From: an uncultured Kiritimatiellota bacterium
GTDB taxonomy: Bacteria > Verrucomicrobiota > Kiritimatiellia > RFP12 > UBA1067
Length of the DNA: 64,000 nt
Direction of reading: 5' to 3'
Assembly: GCA_934667425.1 (NCBI GenBank)
Contig: CAKULV010000001.1
Span: 62,001 to 126,000, forward strand
In this document: piece by piece, positions 59,038 through 64,000 of the stretch
Layout: each line of letters starts with the position of its first letter
Position numbering within the stretch: the first letter of the stretch is position 1
Translations under genes and position numbers: made by a program
Notes under the pieces: generated by a model
What the model was told of the DNA's origin: nothing
What the model saw: only the letters and a program-made list of their open reading frames with translations
Databases searched by the model: none

Positions 59038-61662
59038 ATGATAGACCTGAAATCCAGGATTAAGTGGTGGATCGCCGTTTCGCTTTCGGCGATGGCCGTG
59101 CTTGCGCTGTTTTCGCGCAGCGTCGCATTCTCGTACATCGGCATCGATGACGCCGCGTATACGTTCCGCAATCCGTTTGTGGCTTCGGGCTTTAGCCTCG
59201 ACAATGTAGTGGAGGCATTCGCGAACCTTCGCCACGGCGGCATATGGATGCCGATCACCTACATCTCGTACATGGTTGACTTCTCCATTTGCAAGATGTC
59301 GGGCATCCCGCTGATGCAAATGCTTCACCTAACCAACGTGCTGCTGCATGCCGTCAATTTCTGCCTGCTCATTCGCTTCATGCGAGGACTTTGCGTCCCA
59401 TCTTCTGTACGGCCATTTTCTGCGATGGCGGGAGGGTCGCACGACGGCGAGGGCGCCGTCGCCACGCAAGATTTCGGTCGCGCAGGAGCGCGACCCTCCC
59501 GTGTCACGCACGACGGCGAGGGCGCCGTCGCTACGCAAGATTTCGGTCGCGCAATGCACGGCGGTGACACGCAAATGGTTCAATCGCCAAATGGCCAAAT
59601 GCAATCGCAAATCGTAAATCGAAAAATCGTAAATTCCCCAGAGCAATCGGAAATCGCAAATCGAAAAATCGCAAATGGCAAATTCCTTTTGCTCATTGTC
59701 TTTGCCGCACTTATCTGGGCAATCCACCCCTTGCGCGTAGAACCGGTCGCCTGGGTTGCGGCACGGAAAGAGCTTCTTTGGACGATGTTCGCGCTCCTGG
59801 GTCTTCTGGGTTGGACGAGGCTTTGCGGTCCGGGGAGCCGAGCGCTTGGGCAGCCATCCGATTCAACCGCCACGACGACGAGGGCGTCGTCGCCACGGCA
59901 AGGCTTCGGTCGCGCAGGAGCGCGACCCTCCCGTGTCTCGCACGACGGCGAGGGCGCCGTCGCTACGCAAGGCTTCGGTCGCGCAGGAGCGCGACCCTCC
60001 CGCGCGGTGCATGGCGGCGACACGCAAATGACCAAATCGCCAAATGGCCAAATGCAATCGGAAATCGTAAATCGAAAAATCGTAAATTCCCCAGAGCAAT
60101 CGCAAATCGCAAATCGAAAAATCGCAAATGGCAAATGGCTCGCTTGCCTTACGGTGCTTTTCTGCATCCTTGCCTGCCTCTCCAAGCCGACCGCCATGTG
60201 TTTCCCGCTACTGGCATTGCTCGTGGATTGGTGTGTGAGGCGAAAACCCAATGCAATCGGAAATCGCAAATCGAAAATCACGGCCTACATCCTGATGCTT
60301 CTGGTTGCCGGGGCAACGGCCGCCGTTGCGGCCTATTCGCAGACGCATGTAGCGGGACAGGATGTGACGTCGATCTATGCAACCCCGCTGCCGCAACGCC
60401 TGGTCAATGCGCTTTCCGCAATCGGATACTATCTTCGCGCCACCATATGGCCATTTGGACTGCACATTGATTGCCGCACGGTCAAGTCGCTGATGCCTCT
60501 TGAAGGTTGGCTGAATCTGTCCGTATTTGCTGCCGCGTGTGCGGCATGCCTGTGGTCTGCGTTTCGCGGTTGGCGGAATGCGCCAAATCGCAAATCGGGA
60601 GGTCATCTGTCTTCAGCCGCCACGACGGCGAGGGCGTCGTCGCCACGGCAAGCGACGGCGGGAGTGACGCAATTCATTGTATCCGAGTCCGGCTTCGGTC
60701 GCGCAGGAGCGCGACCCTCCCGTGTCACGCACGACGGCGAGGGCGCCGTCGCCACGCAAGGCTTCGGTCGCGCAGGAGCGCGACCCTCCCGCGCAACGCA
60801 CGGCGGTGACACGCAAATGACCAAATCGACAAATGGCCAAATGCAATCGGAAATCGCAAATCGAAAAATCGTAAATTCTCCAGAGCAATCGGAAATCGTA
60901 AATCATCAATCGAAAATCAAGGACGCGCTCATCTTCTCGATCCTTTGGTTTGCCACCGGACTGTTGCCGACGCTCGGCATTTTCGGCGGGTTCGGGATCG
61001 AGGCACACGCGGATCGTTTTGCCTATCTCCCGTCCATGGCCATTCCCTTCCTGTGCGCCGCGTTGTTTGCGGTGGGTGTCGGTGATTTTGGAGGTGTCGC
61101 CGGGCGTTCCGACGCGGATGGTTTGTCCCCCAGCGGCATCGCCGTGAAATGGGCCTTGCCGGCTGCCGTGCTTGCGCTTGCGGCCGTGACATTCCGGCAG
61201 CTTGGATTCTGGCGGGATGACGCCACCGCATACCATCGCGTCCTCGTGTGCGACCCGGAGCATCCGCGCGCGATGGTGCATGTGGCTGATTCGCTTTGCT
61301 CGCGCAGACGCGATTTCGCCGGCGGGATAGCTATGTACAGGAAGTCTCTGTCACTTGCCGATACCGTTCCGGACGGAGGGATCAATGTTGCGGATGTGCG
61401 GGCCCGCCTTGCGTATGCGCTTGCGTCGCGTGGCGGCTACGATGACTTCGGCGAGGTGAAGCGCCTTGGGGCTGACGTGCTGAAGGATGTGCGTCTTGAC
61501 AGGCGCGGCATGATGCTTGATGCGCTTGGCACCGCCTTCATGCAGGAGGGGGATTACAGGTTGGCGGCCATGTTGTTTGAGGCCTCGCTGAAGGCCCCTG
61601 ACCGTTTCTGGCCAAAGGCATCAACACAGCGCAAGCTGGATGTGTGCAAAGGTGGGTTTTGA
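59038..61662 (+). CDS. Membrane TPR glycosyltransferase-like protein with in-frame repeat insertions
   Basis: 874 residues. Start at 59038. N-terminal membrane helix, GIDDAAYTF (acidic DD pair near residue 37, as in the first luminal loop of PMT/TMTC-type glycosyltransferases), many membrane helices, HADRFAYLPSM, and a C-terminal periplasmic part (from about 700) with TPR-like helices (DCPEHPRAMVHVADSL.., GDYRLAAMLFEASL). Without the repeats it would be only ~570 residues. About 300 residues come from three blocks of palindromic and AT-rich repeats that sit in loops between membrane helices and keep the reading frame. Likely transfers sugar from a lipid carrier (family inference). Confidence 0.7.
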   Translation: MIDLKSRIKWWIAVSLSAMAVLALFSRSVAFSYIGIDDAAYTFRNPFVASGFSLDNVVEAFANLRHGGIWMPITYISYMVDFSICKMSGIPLMQMLHLTNVLLHAVNFCLLIRFMRGLCVPSSVRPFSAMAGGSHDGEGAVATQDFGRAGARPSRVTHDGEGAVATQDFGRAMHGGDTQMVQSPNGQMQSQIVNRKIVNSPEQSEIANRKIANGKFLLLIVFAALIWAIHPLRVEPVAWVAARKELLWTMFALLGLLGWTRLCGPGSRALGQPSDSTATTTRASSPRQGFGRAGARPSRVSHDGEGAVATQGFGRAGARPSRAVHGGDTQMTKSPNGQMQSEIVNRKIVNSPEQSQIANRKIANGKWLACLTVLFCILACLSKPTAMCFPLLALLVDWCVRRKPNAIGNRKSKITAYILMLLVAGATAAVAAYSQTHVAGQDVTSIYATPLPQRLVNALSAIGYYLRATIWPFGLHIDCRTVKSLMPLEGWLNLSVFAAACAACLWSAFRGWRNAPNRKSGGHLSSAATTARASSPRQATAGVTQFIVSESGFGRAGARPSRVTHDGEGAVATQGFGRAGARPSRATHGGDTQMTKSTNGQMQSEIANRKIVNSPEQSEIVNHQSKIKDALIFSILWFATGLLPTLGIFGGFGIEAHADRFAYLPSMAIPFLCAALFAVGVGDFGGVAGRSDADGLSPSGIAVKWALPAAVLALAAVTFRQLGFWRDDATAYHRVLVCDPEHPRAMVHVADSLCSRRRDFAGGIAMYRKSLSLADTVPDGGINVADVRARLAYALASRGGYDDFGEVKRLGADVLKDVRLDRRGMMLDALGTAFMQEGDYRLAAMLFEASLKAPDRFWPKASTQRKLDVCKGGF
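59437..59690 (+). repeat. Repeat block 1 inside the membrane-protein gene
   Basis: Alternates two palindromes: GACGGCG-AGGG-CGCCGTCGC type and GGTCGCGC-AGGA-GCGCGACC type, then an AT-rich array of AAATCG/AAATCGC units. Encodes HDGEGAVATQ, FGRAGARPSR and NRKIVN/NRKIAN peptides. Confidence 0.85.
59863..60140 (+). repeat. Repeat block 2 inside the membrane-protein gene
   Basis: The same two palindromes and AT-rich units in the same order as block 1, with different copy numbers. The coding frame is kept throughout. Confidence 0.85.
60242..60280 (+). repeat. Short AT-rich repeat remnant
   Basis: A few AATCGGAAATCGCAAATCG units encode NAIGNRKSK at the end of a membrane helix; the GC-rich palindromes are absent here. 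Confidence 0.65.
60586..60918 (+). repeat. Repeat block 3 inside the membrane-protein gene
   Basis: Palindromes, an interposed stretch, more palindromes, then the AT-rich array. Largest block. Together the blocks make up about one third of the gene. Confidence 0.85.
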
Positions 61663-61696
61663 TTAAATCGCAAATCGTAAATAGGGAATGATGAAC

Positions 61697-62230
61697 ATGC
61701 CACGTATCGCGCTTACCGGCGGAATCGCCTGCGGGAAGTCGCTCCTCGCCAAATACCTGAACGAATTCGGCATAGAGACGCTTGACGCCGACGATGTCGC
61801 GCACGGGCTTGTCCCGGCGGAAGAGCGGCGGCTGATCGCCGACGAGGTGTTCGCAAATCCTTCAAAGCGCAGGGAGCTTGAGGCTCTGTTGCACCCGATC
61901 ATAAGGAAGCGGCTCGAGGCGTTCTCCGCGTCTGCGGGGCCTGGACGCATAAGGATCGAGATAATACCTCTTCTTTTTGAGTGCCATTGGGAATCCGATT
62001 ATGATATAATTATCTGCGTTTCTTCCCCCCGTAGCATCCAGGTCGCAAGAATGACCATGCTGCGCGGCTATTCGGAAGAGCATGCCGAAGCCCGTCTGGC
62101 CGCGCAGATTCCCGTAGAGGAAAAGGCGGCCCGTTCCGACTATGTGGTAGTCAATGACGGTTCGGCGGAAAATCTCAGGATTGAAGCCAAGAAACTGGCT
62201 GATTGGTTGAAAGGTAAATGTGATGGCTGA
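61697..62230 (+). CDS. coaE: Dephospho-CoA kinase
   Basis: 177 residues. Start at 61697 is preferred (AGGGA nine bases upstream, three close ATG codons). P-loop GGIACGKS, DADDVAHGL, and HPIIRKR are the CoaE signatures; the LLFE motif after the fourth strand binds dephospho-CoA. Last step of coenzyme A synthesis. An AT-rich repeat remnant (AAATCGCAAATCG) lies just upstream. The stop overlaps the rho start. Confidence 0.92.
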   Translation: MPRIALTGGIACGKSLLAKYLNEFGIETLDADDVAHGLVPAEERRLIADEVFANPSKRRELEALLHPIIRKRLEAFSASAGPGRIRIEIIPLLFECHWESDYDIIICVSSPRSIQVARMTMLRGYSEEHAEARLAAQIPVEEKAARSDYVVVNDGSAENLRIEAKKLADWLKGKCDG

Positions 62231-63902
62231 AGAAGACGTTGGAAACGCTGCAGGCGTATCCGTTCCAGAGAAGAAGGAACGGGCGAAGAAGGCTGCGACC
62301 CCGAAGAAGGCGGAAGTTGCCGAGGGCAAGGTCGAGGAAGCCGCCGCTCCGGTCCAGAAGGAGAAGCCGCAGGAGGCCGCCGCTCCCGCCCGGGAGCGGC
62401 AGGAAAACAATGCGCCGGCGGCGGAAAAGCGCGAACAGAACCCTGATGGTTCCGCAGTGCCGCCGGCCGCAAACTCGCCGCATCCGGAACAGTCGGGCAA
62501 CAGGCAGCGCCAGGACCAGTCCGGCAACATGAGCCGGAAGCAGCGTTGGATGCAGAGGATGAAGTCGCATGGGCGAAACGGCGGCAATGGACAGGGCGGG
62601 CAGCCCCAGCCGCAGGTTCAGCGCAATCCCGACCTTCCCGAATACAAGCTTGCGGACATACATTCATGGGACAACGCCATGATTGTCGCAAGGCTGTGGC
62701 CGGATGCGAACGCCGAGGATCTTGGCGCGATGAAGCGCCATGAGATCATCTTCAACGCGATACGCAGCTACCTTGCCAGGGGCGGCGCCGTTCGCGCAAG
62801 CGGATGCCTTGAGATCGTCCGGGATGGATACGGCTATCTCCGCAGCGCGAAGACCAACTTCCTGGCGTGTCCGGAGGATGTGTTCGTGCCCCAGCAGCAG
62901 ATCCGCAGGCATATGCTCCGTCCGGGCGACACGGTGGAGGGGCCGCTGCGCGATCCGCGCGACCGGGACCGCTACTTCGGGCTCGGCGGCGTCCTCACCG
63001 TGAACGGCAAGACCCCGAGTGAGGCGGCGCGGATCGTGCACTTCGAGAACCTGGTCCCGACGTTTCCGACCCGGCGCATTGTCCTGGAGACTACGCCGAA
63101 CGAGTATGCGACGCGCGTCGTGGACATCTTCACGCCGATCGGTTTCGGGCAGCGCGGAATAATAGTCGCCCCGCCCCGCGTCGGCAAGACCGTCCTGCTC
63201 CAGAAGATGGCGAACGCCATAACGGCGAACCATCCCGAGGCGATGCTCATAGTGCTACTCATTGACGAGCGTCCGGAAGAGGTCACTGACATGCAGCGGA
63301 ACACGAAGGCCATGGTGCTTTCGTCCACGTTTGACGAAGAGCCCCAGCACCACGTGAATGTCGCCGAGATGACGGGCGAGATGGCGCGTCGGCAGGTCGA
63401 GAACGGGCGTGACGTCGTGATCCTGCTTGATTCGATAACGCGCCTGGCGCGGGCATACAATACAGTCCAGCCGCATTCGGGCAAGATACTCACGGGCGGC
63501 GTGGATGCGCTCGCCCTGCACCGTCCAAAGCGCTTCTTCGGCGCGGCCCGCAACATCGAGGGCGGCGGCTCGCTCACGATCATAGCGACGGCCCTGATAG
63601 ACACCGGGTCCCGCATGGACGAGGTGATCTTCGAGGAGTTCAAGGGAACGGGCAACATGGAGCTTGTGCTTGATCGCGGCCTTGCGGACAAGCGCATATT
63701 CCCGGCGATAGACATAGAGAAGTCCGGCACGCGCAAGGAGGACCTGCTTCTCGACCCGATGGAGCTCGAGAAGACGTGGGCGCTGCGCCGCGTTCTCGCG
63801 GATGCGGGCCCGGAGCGCGCGATGCAGAGCGTGCTGAACGGAATGAAGAAGATCAAGACGAATCCGGCGTTCCTGCTTTCGCTCGACCTGAAGAACCTGT
63901 AA
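62223..63902 (+). CDS. rho: Transcription termination factor Rho
   Basis: 559 residues from the ATG at 62223, inside the end of coaE. Residues 1-~130 are a Lys/Ala/Glu/Pro-, later Gln/Asn-rich disordered extension, common in PVC and Bacteroidota Rho. The RNA-binding region has SGCLEIVRDGYGYLR; the P-loop is PPRVGKTVLLQ (about residue 317), VLLIDERPEEVTDM and DSITRLARAYN follow. The hexameric helicase ends transcription; the lack of T-runs after several genes here fits an active Rho. Confidence 0.96.
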   Translation: MAEEDVGNAAGVSVPEKKERAKKAATPKKAEVAEGKVEEAAAPVQKEKPQEAAAPARERQENNAPAAEKREQNPDGSAVPPAANSPHPEQSGNRQRQDQSGNMSRKQRWMQRMKSHGRNGGNGQGGQPQPQVQRNPDLPEYKLADIHSWDNAMIVARLWPDANAEDLGAMKRHEIIFNAIRSYLARGGAVRASGCLEIVRDGYGYLRSAKTNFLACPEDVFVPQQQIRRHMLRPGDTVEGPLRDPRDRDRYFGLGGVLTVNGKTPSEAARIVHFENLVPTFPTRRIVLETTPNEYATRVVDIFTPIGFGQRGIIVAPPRVGKTVLLQKMANAITANHPEAMLIVLLIDERPEEVTDMQRNTKAMVLSSTFDEEPQHHVNVAEMTGEMARRQVENGRDVVILLDSITRLARAYNTVQPHSGKILTGGVDALALHRPKRFFGAARNIEGGGSLTIIATALIDTGSRMDEVIFEEFKGTGNMELVLDRGLADKRIFPAIDIEKSGTRKEDLLLDPMELEKTWALRRVLADAGPERAMQSVLNGMKKIKTNPAFLLSLDLKNL

Positions 63903-63913
63903 GGGTGGTCTGA

Positions 63914-64000
63914 AGTGGGCGACATCGAGATACATGGTGCGCGGCAGCATAACCTCAAAAACATCGACGTCACGATACCGCGCAACTCGCTGACGGTTGT
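63914..64000 (+). CDS. uvrA: UvrA, excinuclease ABC subunit A (5' end only)
   Basis: 29 codons before the window ends: GTG start, then GDIEIHGARQHNLKNIDVTI and PRNSLTV, the invariant beginning of UvrA just before its first Walker A. ATP-dependent damage sensor of nucleotide excision repair. Starts 12 bases after rho. Confidence 0.93.

Noticed and set aside
59325..59570. Minus-strand frames with GRAPARPKSCVATAPSPS repeats
   Set aside because: They are the reverse reading of the palindromic repeats, not genes.
59437..60918. CRISPR-like array
   Set aside because: Repeats are palindromic and contiguous with no unique spacers of constant length, they stay in reading frame, and no cas genes are near.
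1..64000. tRNA and rRNA genes
   Set aside because: Looked for T-loop (GGTTCRA) and acceptor-stem patterns and for rRNA motifs on both strands by eye; nothing convincing. A tRNAscan-SE run would be decisive.

Overview
The window looks like chromosomal DNA of a GC-rich, Gram-negative, gut- or rumen-type bacterium of the PVC group. My best guess is Kiritimatiellota or a relative (inference from gene content and style; no marker gene proves it). Reasons: very large signal-peptide-bearing beta-helix proteins, a big secreted glycoside hydrolase cluster without SusC/SusD or a visible transporter, LpoB/YcfL/COG3014-type outer-membrane lipoproteins, and a recurrent promoter style with a GGTATAAT-like -10 box. 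No tRNA, rRNA or CRISPR array was recognised.

Layout. 1-1676: end of a penicillin-binding protein 1C gene. 1.78-25.2 kb: secreted carbohydrate-degradation cluster (two giant beta-strand/beta-helix proteins, two GH42-like TIM-barrel proteins, a sialate O-acetylesterase, a GH78-like rhamnosidase, an alpha/beta-hydrolase esterase, and a 1603-residue enzyme that appears to join GH2, GH110-like and GH28 modules). It holds a small DUF3791/DUF3990 toxin-antitoxin-like operon, and two of its genes share a duplicated promoter-leader cassette, one copy of which runs into a group II intron domain V remnant. 25.3-40.3 kb: mostly housekeeping (pyrD, SDR, U32 peptidase, folP, djlA-like, CCA transferase, hydE, mnmA, dtd) ending in a copper module (CsoR, two CsoR operators, Cu P-type ATPase), with one AT-richer ATPase gene inserted. 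40.3-44.4 kb: beta-mannosidase on the minus strand, a 5'-truncated RhuM-Fic gene and a nucleotidyltransferase pair.

44.4-53.9 kb: the most interesting region. Two copies, 7.1 kb apart, of a ~275-nt putative structured RNA each have their own -10 box and terminator and each precede a lipoprotein gene. Five base changes in the 5' hairpin all preserve pairing. Between and after them lies a cell-envelope lipoprotein operon (COG3014-YcfL-LpoB and LpoB/PEGA relatives), probably related to peptidoglycan-synthase activation. 53.9-56.2 kb: a graveyard of mobile and defence fragments (IS30 transposase tail, XRE-type HTH, Fic, Eco57I-type methylase tail, AlbA_2 tip). 56.2-64 kb: second LpoB, hisG, a 29-residue COX24-like protein, a patatin, a membrane TPR protein swollen by in-frame palindromic repeats, coaE, rho and the start of uvrA.

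How the genes fit together: the first third is a secreted or surface glycan-degrading system, perhaps for rhamnogalacturonan-type pectin or galactose-capped glycans. The centre is core metabolism and tRNA modification. The lipoprotein region probably serves cell-wall synthesis, consistent with the PBP gene at the left edge. Nearly all long minus-strand ORFs are shadows of GC-rich plus-strand genes; the beta-mannosidase is the only convincing intact minus-strand gene.
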